From positions 124,001-188,000 of the forward strand of contig NZ_RCCE01000001.1 in the NCBI RefSeq assembly GCF_003663885.1: 64,000 bases of DNA, read 5' to 3'. Each line of letters begins with the position of its first letter. The stretch's first letter is position 1. The notes under the pieces were generated by a model that saw nothing but the letters and a program-made list of their open reading frames with translations, ran no database searches and was not told the origin of the DNA. The translations under genes and the position numbers were made by a program. Shown in pieces: positions 28,025 to 36,969 of the stretch. The stretch comes from Litoreibacter meonggei (GTDB lineage Bacteria > Pseudomonadota > Alphaproteobacteria > Rhodobacterales > Rhodobacteraceae).

Positions 28025-29308
28025 CTAGCTCAGCGCCTCCGGCAGGAAGAGGGCGATGGACGGGAACGCGATCAACGCGATTGCCATCGCAAGCATGACA
28101 AGAACGTAAGGGATCGCCCCCACCATCACCTCGTTGAGATGCCCCGATTTGCGTGCGCCCTGCACGACATACAGATTTAGTCCGACAGGCGGTGTGATCA
28201 GCGCCATTTCGATCAGCACAATCATCAGGATACCAAACCAGATCGGATCATAGCCCAACTCGACCACCAACGGGACGACGATAGGTATGGTGACAACCAT
28301 GAGCGATAAGGTTTCGATAAAGAAGCCAAGCACGATATACATCAGAACGATCACCAAGATCGTGCTGAGCGGGGTCAAGCCCAGACCGCCCAAAAAGGCC
28401 TCCAACTCGCGGCCCAGCCCGGCAGAGGCAAGTGTGAAATTCAAGAAAGACGCGCCAATCACGATCAGCATGATCATACAGGTGACCTTGACGGTTCCAA
28501 GGATGGCTTCGCCCATCATCGCCACGCTGACACCACCAAAGACCGCTGCAATCACCAAAGCTCCCGCAACGCCGACAGACGCAGCTTCGGTGGGTGTGGC
28601 CCATCCCTTATAGATCGAGCCGATGATCACGGTGAATAGCAAGATGATTGGGATCAAATGCGCCAATGCCCCCATCATCTCGGAGAGCGGGAACACCCGG
28701 CGCTCCCCGCCAAGTTCCGGTCGTACAACACAGATCGCGGCAGTGACCACTAGGAATGCGAAGGCAAGACCAAGGCCGGGGATCAATCCGGCAAGAAACA
28801 GCTGCGGAATGGATGACTGGGTTAAAAAGCCATAGACAATCAAGTTTATCGACGGCGGAATCATGATGCCCAAGGTGCCGCCAGCCGCAATCGCGCCGGA
28901 AAATAGTTTGGGGTCATAGCCCAGTTTTTCCGCTTGCGGCATGGCCACTGTTGCGACCGTCGCAGCTGTGGCAACCGAGGATCCGGACGTGGCGGAAAAC
29001 ATGGTCGCCGTGGCGACATTGGCGTGGACCAGACCGCCGGGCATCCAGCTAACCCATTTATCCAATGCTGCGTAGGTGCGGGCCGCGACACCACTCCTCA
29101 CTAGAATTTCTCCCAGAAGTACAAAGAACGGGATCGCGATCAGCGTAGATGAATTGGACGACGACCACACCATGTTTCCAAGCCCGCGTATCAGCGGAAA
29201 GGACGAGAAAAATTGGTCCACCCCGAAACCCAGTAGGAACAATACGATACCCACAGGGATCGACAAAGCCAGCAACCCCAGAAGACCGGCGGCAATGTAG
29301 GCAATCAT
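28025..29308 (-). CDS. dctM: TRAP transporter large permease (DctM type)
   Basis: A 427-residue inner-membrane protein with about 12 transmembrane helices. It has the family's features: NSSTLIAIPFFVLLGEILVRSG, a Gly/Ala-rich ATMFSATSGSSVATAATVATVAMP-like loop region and GIMIPPSINLIVYGFLT. It moves the substrate delivered by the DctP-type binding protein using the sodium gradient. Its GTG/ATG start overlaps the DctQ-like stop by four bases, and it ends the operon. Confidence 0.93.
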   Translation of the reverse strand: MIAYIAAGLLGLLALSIPVGIVLFLLGFGVDQFFSSFPLIRGLGNMVWSSSNSSTLIAIPFFVLLGEILVRSGVAARTYAALDKWVSWMPGGLVHANVATATMFSATSGSSVATAATVATVAMPQAEKLGYDPKLFSGAIAAGGTLGIMIPPSINLIVYGFLTQSSIPQLFLAGLIPGLGLAFAFLVVTAAICVVRPELGGERRVFPLSEMMGALAHLIPIILLFTVIIGSIYKGWATPTEAASVGVAGALVIAAVFGGVSVAMMGEAILGTVKVTCMIMLIVIGASFLNFTLASAGLGRELEAFLGGLGLTPLSTILVIVLMYIVLGFFIETLSLMVVTIPIVVPLVVELGYDPIWFGILMIVLIEMALITPPVGLNLYVVQGARKSGHLNEVMVGAIPYVLVMLAMAIALIAFPSIALFLPEALS

Positions 29309-29850
29309 AGCAGGTCCTGCTCGCCAAAGGCACCGATGCGGCGCTCGGATTCAGCTAACTTGCCCTGCACGACCAGTACCAAGGCGGCCAGCGTCAGCAA
29401 GCATGACATCAGCGCGAACCAAACCCAGCCTGCAAACCACGGGGCCTGCACCCAGACCAATGGCGTTTCCAACGGGGTGTTCGCCGTCGAACTGTTCTTG
29501 ATCGAACGCGCCACCACCGGCCAGCACTTAACGGCGATCAGTACGATCGTGGCGCTCATCACCGTCATCGACAGCAGATCGAACATCGCGCGGCCCTTTG
29601 CAGCAACCTTGCTGCGGATCAGGTCGATGCGCACGTGGCCTAATTCCAGCAGCGCGTAGGCCATCCCCCAGCTTGTGGCGATGGCCATCACATAACCGCT
29701 GATTTCGTCCGTCCCCCCGAACGAGGACCCCAGTTGCCGCAGCACGATGTCGGCCAGTACGAAGGCAGCACAAGCCAGCAGCAGCACGCCGACAGCGTAG
29801 GCCACATATCGGTTCAGCGTGCGCAGTCTGTCGATGAACTGGTCTGCCAT
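29305..29850 (-). CDS. dctQ: TRAP transporter small permease (DctQ type)
   Basis: A 181-residue membrane protein with four predicted transmembrane helices. The family motif GTDEISGYVMAIATSWGMAYALLELGHVRID occupies about residues 40-72. It partners the large permease encoded next with an ATGA-type overlap. The binding-protein gene ends 36 bases upstream. Confidence 0.9.
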   Translation of the reverse strand: MADQFIDRLRTLNRYVAYAVGVLLLACAAFVLADIVLRQLGSSFGGTDEISGYVMAIATSWGMAYALLELGHVRIDLIRSKVAAKGRAMFDLLSMTVMSATIVLIAVKCWPVVARSIKNSSTANTPLETPLVWVQAPWFAGWVWFALMSCLLTLAALVLVVQGKLAESERRIGAFGEQDLL

Positions 29851-29886
29851 GGCGTGAGGTTCCTTATTCGGGGGAAGCGGTTTGGC

Positions 29887-30918
29887 TTACTCGATGGTCA
29901 CGCCCACAGCGGCACCGACAGAAGCGTTCCAACGGTCTTTCCAGTCACCGCCCGCACGCTCCGCCCAATCGGGAAGCACTTCGGAGGTCAGGATTTCCGT
30001 GGCCTTAGCGATATCCGCATCGGAGGCTTCGACCAGAGTCATCGACCGTTTGTCGCCAGACGTACAATCGCCCTGCCCGGTCAGACATCCTATGTCATTG
30101 GCAAGCGCACCCTGTGCCGTGTCCCATGCGGGGGCTTCGAACTTTGTCGCAAGCTCGCTTTGGATCAATGCCTGGGTATCGGCATCGAGGCCATTCCACT
30201 TGTCCATGTTCATCGCAGTAACAACCGGATCCCAGCCACCCAGCGGGATCGGCAGCAGGTGTGTGGAGACTTCCCACCAGCCCGCCGAATAGCCCGAACC
30301 GGCTCCTGTCACGGCGCAATCAACCACGCCCTTTTGCAAGGCTCCCGGCACTTCGGAGAACGACACGTTCACGCCCTCCGCCCCCAAAGCCTCCAAGAAT
30401 TTAGCGGTCATACGGCCAGACGCACGAACTTTCTTGCCGGCCAAATCGTCCAGCGACGCGATCTCTGCGTTGCAAAACACGACCTGTGGTGGGTATGGCG
30501 CGATGGCCAGCACCTTGGAGTTGAAACGCTCGGCGAAAATCTCGTCCACCATGGGACGGGCGGCTTCCACGGCCTTGCGCGCCGTGGCGGCATCAGTGGC
30601 GATCATGGGAACGTCCAAGCCTTCCAACTCTGGCGCGTCAGAGACGGCATAGTCGCCCACGGTCATAGCCACGTCATACACGCCTTGGCCCAGCAGCGGA
30701 TAGATGTCGCCAAGGCCAAGATTCATTTGGTTATGGGTTGTCAGTTCGACTTCGATCTTGCCGCCGGATGCGGCCGGCAGGGTCTCGCTCCAGAACGGTG
30801 CCTCATATTCCTTGTGCAAAGGGAGGCCGGACCATGATCCGACGACCGAAAGAGTTTCCGCGGTAGCAGGCGCGACCAATGCGGTCGAGAGCGCCAATGT
30901 GAGTGCGATGTTACGCAT
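29887..30918 (-). CDS. dctP: TRAP transporter periplasmic substrate-binding protein (DctP type)
   Basis: A 343-residue secreted protein with a signal peptide (residues 1-20, ending APATA). Family features include LGDIYPLLGQGVYDVAMTVG and the RASGRMTAKFLEALGAEGVNVSFSEVPGALQKGVVDCAVTGAGSG region, where the conserved Arg binds a carboxylate. The ATG at 30918 follows AAGGAGAC and overlaps the hydro-lyase stop by eight bases. The substrate is probably a carboxylic acid handled by the DUF1445 and DUF2848 enzymes encoded beside it. Confidence 0.9.
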   Translation of the reverse strand: MRNIALTLALSTALVAPATAETLSVVGSWSGLPLHKEYEAPFWSETLPAASGGKIEVELTTHNQMNLGLGDIYPLLGQGVYDVAMTVGDYAVSDAPELEGLDVPMIATDAATARKAVEAARPMVDEIFAERFNSKVLAIAPYPPQVVFCNAEIASLDDLAGKKVRASGRMTAKFLEALGAEGVNVSFSEVPGALQKGVVDCAVTGAGSGYSAGWWEVSTHLLPIPLGGWDPVVTAMNMDKWNGLDADTQALIQSELATKFEAPAWDTAQGALANDIGCLTGQGDCTSGDKRSMTLVEASDADIAKATEILTSEVLPDWAERAGGDWKDRWNASVGAAVGVTIE

Positions 30919-31765
30919 AGTGATAGTCTCCTTGTTGAACAGACGTGAGAGAGGTGTGGTTGCTAAGCTCGTCGCGTTCGCCGACATCGGCGATGAGCAT
31001 GCAGCCGGGTTTATGAGTAATGACAAAGGGCAGTTTCGCGTCCAGCAGCACGTTTTGGGGCGTGACGCCGCAAGCCCAGTACAGTGGCAGTTCACCCGCA
31101 CGGACCTCGACCGGCTCACCCCATTCGGGGGCGTTCAGGTTGGCGATGCCAATAGCTGCCGGATCCCCCGATGCCACAGGGGCACCATGGGCCTGCGGGT
31201 ACGCCGCACTGATCTTGAGAGCGTCCGCGACGCGATCATAGGGGATCGGACGCATGGTGACGACCATCGTGCCATGAAACGGCCCCGCAGGTACCAGTTC
31301 CAGCGAAGAGCTATACATCGGCACCGTGCGGTTTTGCTCGATATGGCGGATGTTGATGCCCGCCTCAATCAGCGCATTCTCGAAAGTGAATGAACAGCCA
31401 AGGGCGATCGTCACCAAATCGTCGCGCCAGATGTCAGAAATGTCATCCAACTCCTCAGCCAATACCCCGTCACGATAGACGCGGTATTGCGGCACGTCGG
31501 TGCGAATATCAATCTCGCTGCCTAAAGTGGGCACATAGGGACTGCCAGTCTCGCTCACACCCACCACCGGACACGGCTTGGGATTACGTTGACAAAACCG
31601 CAAAAAATCCAGGGCATAGGCCTCGGGAAGGATCGCAAGATTGCATTGCAGTTTGCCCGCCGCCAGTCCGGCAGTGTGCTTGGAGTAAGCCCCTGAACGG
31701 ATGGCCTTGCGCACGTCTGCGGCCGTAGCGCCACGAAGGCTGTCGTAGCTGATCGTATCAGACAA
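30911..31765 (-). CDS. DUF1445 putative hydro-lyase
   Basis: A 284-residue cytoplasmic protein of the DUF1445 (D-glutamate cyclase-like, putative hydro-lyase) family. Typical sequences are LRGATAADVRKAIRSGAYSK near the N-terminus, CSFTFENALIEAGI and TVPMYSS in the middle, and CGVTPQN near the C-terminus. I choose the TTG at 31765 because GGGGGA lies six bases upstream and homologues begin close to SDxISYDSLRG; an ATG at 31801 is the alternative. The stop overlaps dctP by eight bases, so enzyme and importer are co-translated. Substrate unknown. Confidence 0.82.
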   Translation of the reverse strand: MSDTISYDSLRGATAADVRKAIRSGAYSKHTAGLAAGKLQCNLAILPEAYALDFLRFCQRNPKPCPVVGVSETGSPYVPTLGSEIDIRTDVPQYRVYRDGVLAEELDDISDIWRDDLVTIALGCSFTFENALIEAGINIRHIEQNRTVPMYSSSLELVPAGPFHGTMVVTMRPIPYDRVADALKISAAYPQAHGAPVASGDPAAIGIANLNAPEWGEPVEVRAGELPLYWACGVTPQNVLLDAKLPFVITHKPGCMLIADVGERDELSNHTSLTSVQQGDYHYA

Positions 31766-31833
31766 AATAATCCCCCAAACTCGGATGACCAAGCCAACCA
31801 CGGTTATGGGTGTAAAGCAAATTTTTGATTTTG

Positions 31834-31858
31834 ATTAACAGTGATAGAAATTGTTAAT
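31834..31858. promoter_or_regulatory. Perfect dyad between the LysR gene and the hydro-lyase/TRAP operon
   Basis: Inverted repeat ATTAACA-N11-TGTTAAT in an AT-rich stretch, centred about 81 bases upstream of the hydro-lyase start and directly after the LysR gene's stop. Length and position fit a LysR-type regulator site, so the neighbouring LysR protein is the obvious candidate to bind it. This is inference; no footprint is available. Confidence 0.55.
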
Positions 31859-31860
31859 AC

Positions 31861-32739
31861 CTAGCTGCCGGATTTTGCATCCCATGCCTGCGCCACACCC
31901 TGCGCTAACGCCGCGCTGCTTTCGGTCAAAAAACTATAGGGCTCTCCCAAATACGAGGCGGTGAACACCAGTGGACTGACATCGATATCCGGGAAGAATT
32001 CTGTTATGCGTCCCTCGTCCAGCAATCGTTGCGCAAGTGCACGTGGGAACGGGCCAACGGCCACGCCGTGCGCAATCATCTCAAGGCTCGCCGATAGCGA
32101 GGCCGACGCAAATATCCGCGCATTCGGCCCAACCTTGCGTGACAAGGCGGTGGCCAATTCACGGTGGGGGCGAGTTTGCGACGAAAAGGAAATCACCGGA
32201 ATTTCGGTCAAATCAACAGCCCCAAGATCAGCAGGTTTGTACCAATGCAAAGGGAAGTCAGGAAGAGTCACGTTTTCGACCGAGAACTCCGACACCGGCC
32301 CCATCAGAAACGCCAAATCTAACCGCCGTCCCAATAACGCATCGCGTAAGTCACGGCTGATATCGACTGTAAGTTCAACATTGATGCGCGGATAAGCATC
32401 GGAAAACGCTTTGAGGAACGCAGGCAGCCAGCTTTGCGCGATCGTCTCCGACGCACCAATTCGAAACAGCCCGTCCATCTCGGCAGCGTTCGCCACCCGG
32501 CGGTGAATTTCTTCTTGGACGAATAGCAGCTGCTCCGCGTAGCCCAGCAACAGCGCCCCATGTCGTGTCAAAGTCAGCCCCCTGGGGCTTCGTTCGAACA
32601 GCTGAACACGAAGCTCGCTTTCCAACGTGGCGATACGGGTCGAAATAGCGGGTTGCGTCAGGTTCAACTGCTCTGCGGCACGCCGGAAGCCGCCAAGCCG
32701 CGCGACCCAAAGAAAGGTTTTAATTTGATCGAGCGTCAC
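31861..32739 (-). CDS. LysR-family transcriptional regulator
   Basis: A 292-residue regulator. The N-terminal winged helix-turn-helix (residues 1-60) contains FLWVARLGGFRRAAEQLNLT and QPAISTRIATLESELRVQLFERSPRG, and the C-terminal effector-binding domain covers about 90-285. It lies upstream of and in the same direction as the hydro-lyase/TRAP operon, and divergent from the DUF2848 gene 84 bases away, so it probably controls both. The dyad at 31834-31858 is a likely site. The inducer is unknown, presumably the transported acid. Confidence 0.9.
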   Translation of the reverse strand: MTLDQIKTFLWVARLGGFRRAAEQLNLTQPAISTRIATLESELRVQLFERSPRGLTLTRHGALLLGYAEQLLFVQEEIHRRVANAAEMDGLFRIGASETIAQSWLPAFLKAFSDAYPRINVELTVDISRDLRDALLGRRLDLAFLMGPVSEFSVENVTLPDFPLHWYKPADLGAVDLTEIPVISFSSQTRPHRELATALSRKVGPNARIFASASLSASLEMIAHGVAVGPFPRALAQRLLDEGRITEFFPDIDVSPLVFTASYLGEPYSFLTESSAALAQGVAQAWDAKSGS

Positions 32740-32823
32740 GCGGATACCTTGTCCATGGGGTCACCGACACGTTAGCCTCAGCTCAAAGCCTATGCCACCC
32801 CACGCCTCAAATCGGAGAAACCC

Positions 32824-33477
32824 ATGCAATTCGAAACCCAATCAGGGCCGCTATCCTTTTCCTGTACTCGGTTGGTTGTCGCAGGCTGGACAGGCCGCGA
32901 CACCGCCGCAGTGGCACATCACATTGAAGAGCTGGCTGCCATCGGCGTTCCGCCTCCATCCACCACGCCCCTTTATTACCGCGTCTCGGCAGACCTGCTT
33001 ACTCAGGCGACGGAGCTGCAAGTCCTTGGCCCTGACAGCTCCGGTGAAGCAGAGCCGTTGTTGATACAACACGATGGGGCATTGTGGCTGGGCCTTGGCT
33101 CCGACCATACCGACCGCGCGCTGGAAGCCACGTCAGTGGCTGCTTCAAAACAAGTTTGCCCCAAGCCGGTGGCGACCGCACTTTGGCAATTTGACGAGGT
33201 GGCAGACAGGTTGGACGATCTGACATTGGAGTCGTGGATCGAAGAGAGCGGCACATGGGTGCCGTATCAATCCGGTACACTCGCCGCGATCCGCCCCCTA
33301 CTCGAACTGATGGACGGTGCGCCAATGAGCGACAACACTGCAATGCTGTGCGGAACACTTGGTGCTATTGGGGGCGTGCGCCCCGCGGTGAAATTCAAAG
33401 CGAGACTAGGTGATCCGCACTCAGGTCGCGAAATCATGTTTGACTACACGGCGCACCCATTGCCCATCATCGCTTAG
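32824..33477 (+). CDS. DUF2848 family protein
   Basis: A 217-residue soluble protein of DUF2848, a family related in fold to fumarylacetoacetate hydrolase-like enzymes. Recognisable segments are LVVAGWTGRD near residues 17-26, HIEELAAIGVPPPSTTPLYYRVS and GLGSDHTDRALEATSVAASKQVCPKPV. Divergent from the LysR gene and near the DUF1445/TRAP operon, a recurring set in Rhodobacteraceae. A role in breakdown of the imported acid is inferred; the reaction is unknown. Confidence 0.82.
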   Translation: MQFETQSGPLSFSCTRLVVAGWTGRDTAAVAHHIEELAAIGVPPPSTTPLYYRVSADLLTQATELQVLGPDSSGEAEPLLIQHDGALWLGLGSDHTDRALEATSVAASKQVCPKPVATALWQFDEVADRLDDLTLESWIEESGTWVPYQSGTLAAIRPLLELMDGAPMSDNTAMLCGTLGAIGGVRPAVKFKARLGDPHSGREIMFDYTAHPLPIIA

Positions 33478-33621
33478 TGGAAAGTGCGGCGGTTCCAATG
33501 CGATTGGCGGACGAGCCTTGGGGTATCCGGCGCGTCTATTTGCATGATCCAACTGGAAAGTTGGTTAACATCCTCGCCCACATTTCAGGCGAACAAATCT
33601 AACTCAAACAATAAGGCGTGG

Positions 33622-33711
33622 TGGCGGACAGACAGGGATTCGAACCCTGGAGACGGTCTCCCGCCTACACACTTTCCAGGCGTGCGCCTTCGACCACTCG
33701 GCCACCTGTCC
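33622..33711 (-). tRNA. tRNA-Ser (anticodon GGA)
   Basis: A 90-base class II tRNA with encoded CCA. The acceptor stem begins GGACAGG and pairs with CTGTCC before G-CCA. The D-arm is GGCCGAGTGGTCGAAGGC, the anticodon loop CTGGAAA gives GGA, the long variable arm is GTAGGCGGGAGACCGTCTC, and the T-arm has GGTTCGAATCC. It decodes UCC/UCU serine codons. The tRNA is followed on the same strand by about 140 bases without features. Confidence 0.97.
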
Positions 33712-33807
33712 GTGGCGCAGGGTTTAGCCAAAACCACAGGGGAAGCGCAAGGGGCAAATCTTCTCTTTTCAAGAAGATGTCAGCCACGCATCCCGGGGGA
33801 CACCAGC

Positions 33808-34521
33808 CTAGCTTTCCAGATGCAGGTTAACCCGTCTATTATTGCGGCCTTTGTTCTCGATCTTACCGATGCGAACACGCCCGATCTCTGAAGTGCGTGC
33901 CACATGCGTGCCGCCGCAGGGCTGCAAGTCAATCTGCTGGGCATCATCGCCAATTCGCACCAACCGCACCCGCCCTGCGCCTTTGGGCGGTTGCACCGAC
34001 ATCGTTTTTACCAAACCGGGATTGGCCTCAAGTTCCGCATCGGTGATCCACTGCTCGGTAATCTGTAAATCGCGGGCAATCAGCGTGTTCAATGCGATTT
34101 CCACAGCGGTCTTATCCTCAGGCGGCTCTCGCATATCAAAATCCAATCGGCCCTTCTCGGCACCGATTTGGCCACCGGTGACACCCAAGGGAATAACCAC
34201 CGACAAGAGGTGCAATGCTGTATGGATACGCATATGCGCGTAGCGGCGATCCCAGTCGAGGAACTGGGTAACCTTCGCACCTAGCTCAGGCGTCGCGGCC
34301 CCGTCTTGCGCAGTCAATACAACCTGATCGCCCTCGCCCTTACGGGCATCCACGATGGTACACTTACCGCCCAGCCACTCCAGACGCCCCGTATCACCCG
34401 GTTGACCTCCACCAGTGGGATAGAACAGCGCATGATCCAGGATTACACCGTGCTCGGTCACCCCAACGACTTCGGCCTCAGATTCTTTCAGATAGGCGTC
34501 CTCGCGAAACAACAGACTCAT
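33808..34521 (-). CDS. AlaX-type alanyl-tRNA editing protein
   Basis: A 237-residue free-standing homologue of the alanyl-tRNA synthetase editing domain. Zinc ligands are visible as H100 and H104 (IHTALH) and C202 and H206 (CGGTH), and FYPTGGGQPGDTG (about 33-45) is the N-terminal AlaX motif. It hydrolyses seryl- or glycyl-tRNA(Ala). The ATG overlaps the stop of the MscS gene (ATGA), so translation is coupled. It lies next to tRNA-Ser, which may be chance. Confidence 0.9.
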   Translation of the reverse strand: MSLLFREDAYLKESEAEVVGVTEHGVILDHALFYPTGGGQPGDTGRLEWLGGKCTIVDARKGEGDQVVLTAQDGAATPELGAKVTQFLDWDRRYAHMRIHTALHLLSVVIPLGVTGGQIGAEKGRLDFDMREPPEDKTAVEIALNTLIARDLQITEQWITDAELEANPGLVKTMSVQPPKGAGRVRLVRIGDDAQQIDLQPCGGTHVARTSEIGRVRIGKIENKGRNNRRVNLHLES

Positions 34522-36968
34522 AACATTGGCCCCTGCTTCGCGGCCGGCTTCTTGGGTGCGGGTTTCTTCTTCGGCGCAGGCTTTTTCTCCTCCGTTGGCG
34601 GCTGAAGCGCCTCGGGGTTACGCAGCCAGACATCGCGTTGGGCAAAGGGAATCTCGATCCCCTCTTCGGCGAACCGGCGCGCGATCTCGTGGTTCATCTC
34701 GGACGGTACTTTCACCACGTAGTTGACGTCGCGGATAATCGCGCGGATCTCGAAGTCCAGCGAGTCCGCACCAAACCCCCTGAATAGCACACTTGGTGGT
34801 GGGTTCAGGATCACCAACGGCTCGGCTTCGGCAATCTCGCGCAAAATCTGCTCTACACGTTTGGTATCCGTCCCATAGGCTACGCCGACCGACACGATAA
34901 TCCGCCCCGTCAAATTGCCCTTGGTCCAGTTGGTGACCGAGGTGGAGATCAGGTCCGCATTGGGGACAATCACATCACGGCGGTCGAATGTCTCGATCCG
35001 AGTCGCGCGCACCGAGATGTCACGCACAACCCCCATGGTGCCGCCGACCTCGATCCAGTCGCCCTCGGAAATCGGTCGCTCGATCAACAAAATGATGCCC
35101 GACACGAAATTCGACACAATGGTTTGCAGACCAAAACCGATACCGACCGACAACGCACCAGCCACAATCGCCAGCGATGACAGGTCAATCCCCGCGCTGG
35201 TAATCGCGATCAGCGCGGCAAGGAAAATGCCGATATAGCCGGTCCCTGCCACCATCGCATTGCGGCCGCCAGTATCGAGTTTGGTACGCGGCAGAATCTG
35301 CGTCTTCAGCGTGCCTTGCAACAATCGGGTCAGCCCGTAGCCAGCTGCAAAAATCAACGCGAACTTAAGGAAATCCACTGGCGAGATGCGGCTGTCGCCC
35401 AACTGCACACCAGCCGCCATCATCGTCCATGCCTCGCTTAGATCCGTGACGCGCGCGCCCCAGATCAACGCCAGCAGTGGAAGGGAGCACAGCGTAAGTG
35501 CAAAGCCTATCAAGACAGGGATCAACCCGTTGGAGCCCGCGTCTTCGCCCCGGATCATCGCGTAGATATCGCGCACCAGTCGTTGCAAGATCGCCACGCC
35601 CGCCATCACAGCCAACGTCAGATAACTGGAATAGACCAGTGCATTGCCGGCAAATGTGTAGCCGATCGCGGCCAAAGAAGGGCCAACGATTGCCACCGCG
35701 CTCGCGGCACGGCCCAGATAGCGCAAGACCAAGCCACTGGATGCCTCAGCGACGCTTGATCCCTGCTCCTCGGTATCGCTTTCATCAGCAAATTGGAGTT
35801 GCGCCGCTTTCGCTGAGGCCACCATCAATTGCGCGATACGGAACAAGAACAGACCCGCCAGAACAATCACCGGCAATCCAAGAACCGACGCCGCAGTCTC
35901 TGACAACAGATCGGCAAACAGCAACCCAGAGATCGCGGCGTTCGCGGCAATAAACAGGCCAGCAAAATTTATCAGGACGCGCATTTGCAGCCCCTGACCC
36001 TCAGAAAGGATCAGCACGGGGTGCGGAGGGTAAGCAGGCGGCGCGATTTGGCGACCAAGCCAGCGGGCCACGTAAATGATGATGACAACGGCTGACAGGA
36101 TGTCGAGCACGGTCGTCCCCGCGGTGCCGGTCAACTGGCTTTGATCCGCGGCTTCGAGCAGCAACATCAACCCGAAGATTGGCAAAATAAGCGAAACCAG
36201 CGACGTGAGAAACACGCCGACCCTGACCCGGGCACGGCTGGAGTGCCGGCTTCCGCGCAAAGCAGTCAATGCACGTTCGACCCATGCTCCGCCCCGAATA
36301 ACGAAAGCAAGACCAACCAACAGCAGCACCACGATCAGTGGCAAATTACCTTTAAAAACTTCATACCTAAGCGGAGACGCCAGATTGGCTTTCACCTCAT
36401 CTACGGTTTTGGTCCATACCTCGACCAGCGAAACCGCCGCCTTAGGCCACAAGACCGGGTTTACCGGCGTCGGGTTCAATTCCAGTATCTGGTTGGTCTG
36501 CCGGTCACGTACAGTGCTGTCTAGTCGCGAAACCAGACCGTCAGCCAACGTGTAAGCCTCTTCTGCCCGTCGGACCGGTGCCGTCGCGCCATCAAGTTCT
36601 TTGTTCAACTCCGCACGACGATTGGCAATTTCATCAGCTTCGCTTTCCCCCTCTGCCGGAAGCGGTCCAAGGGCACTGATCTGGTTTCTAAGAGTGGAAA
36701 TTTGGTCCTTGTTGACGTTCTGGCGGCGCAAAAACAGGTCTCGCCACGAGACGAGCTGCTCCCGCAGGGTCTGCAGCCCTTCAACGGACGCACGGTCTGC
36801 GTCCAACACGTCCGTAGCCCGCGTGGCATCACGCTCCCACGCTCCGTAGTCAGGTGAACCGGTCTCCGTTGCCACGGCCTGCGCCAGAAGCGATCCCGGC
36901 CCTGAGACGACCCCAAGGCACAGCGTCAGTGCAATGAGCAGTGCACGCAAAATTGTAAAACGGGCCAT
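34518..36968 (-). CDS. Large MscS-family mechanosensitive channel (DUF3772)
   Basis: An 816-residue inner-membrane protein. A signal peptide (about residues 1-30) is followed by a periplasmic coiled-coil/DUF3772 region (to about 180), roughly ten transmembrane helices (200-590) and the MscS core: the pore-lining helix and beta domain with SVGIGFGLQTIVSNFVSGIILLIERPISEGDWIEV. A Lys/Pro/Ala-rich tail (KPAPKKKPAPKKPAAK) ends the chain. It releases solutes on osmotic downshock. The ATG at 36968 lies one base after the cysteine synthase stop. Confidence 0.88.
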   Translation of the reverse strand: MARFTILRALLIALTLCLGVVSGPGSLLAQAVATETGSPDYGAWERDATRATDVLDADRASVEGLQTLREQLVSWRDLFLRRQNVNKDQISTLRNQISALGPLPAEGESEADEIANRRAELNKELDGATAPVRRAEEAYTLADGLVSRLDSTVRDRQTNQILELNPTPVNPVLWPKAAVSLVEVWTKTVDEVKANLASPLRYEVFKGNLPLIVVLLLVGLAFVIRGGAWVERALTALRGSRHSSRARVRVGVFLTSLVSLILPIFGLMLLLEAADQSQLTGTAGTTVLDILSAVVIIIYVARWLGRQIAPPAYPPHPVLILSEGQGLQMRVLINFAGLFIAANAAISGLLFADLLSETAASVLGLPVIVLAGLFLFRIAQLMVASAKAAQLQFADESDTEEQGSSVAEASSGLVLRYLGRAASAVAIVGPSLAAIGYTFAGNALVYSSYLTLAVMAGVAILQRLVRDIYAMIRGEDAGSNGLIPVLIGFALTLCSLPLLALIWGARVTDLSEAWTMMAAGVQLGDSRISPVDFLKFALIFAAGYGLTRLLQGTLKTQILPRTKLDTGGRNAMVAGTGYIGIFLAALIAITSAGIDLSSLAIVAGALSVGIGFGLQTIVSNFVSGIILLIERPISEGDWIEVGGTMGVVRDISVRATRIETFDRRDVIVPNADLISTSVTNWTKGNLTGRIIVSVGVAYGTDTKRVEQILREIAEAEPLVILNPPPSVLFRGFGADSLDFEIRAIIRDVNYVVKVPSEMNHEIARRFAEEGIEIPFAQRDVWLRNPEALQPPTEEKKPAPKKKPAPKKPAAKQGPML

Positions 36969-36969
36969 G

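Noticed and set aside
33808-33900. Mobile-element attachment site next to the tRNA-Ser gene
   Set aside because: No integrase gene and no repeat of the tRNA 3' end was found in the window.
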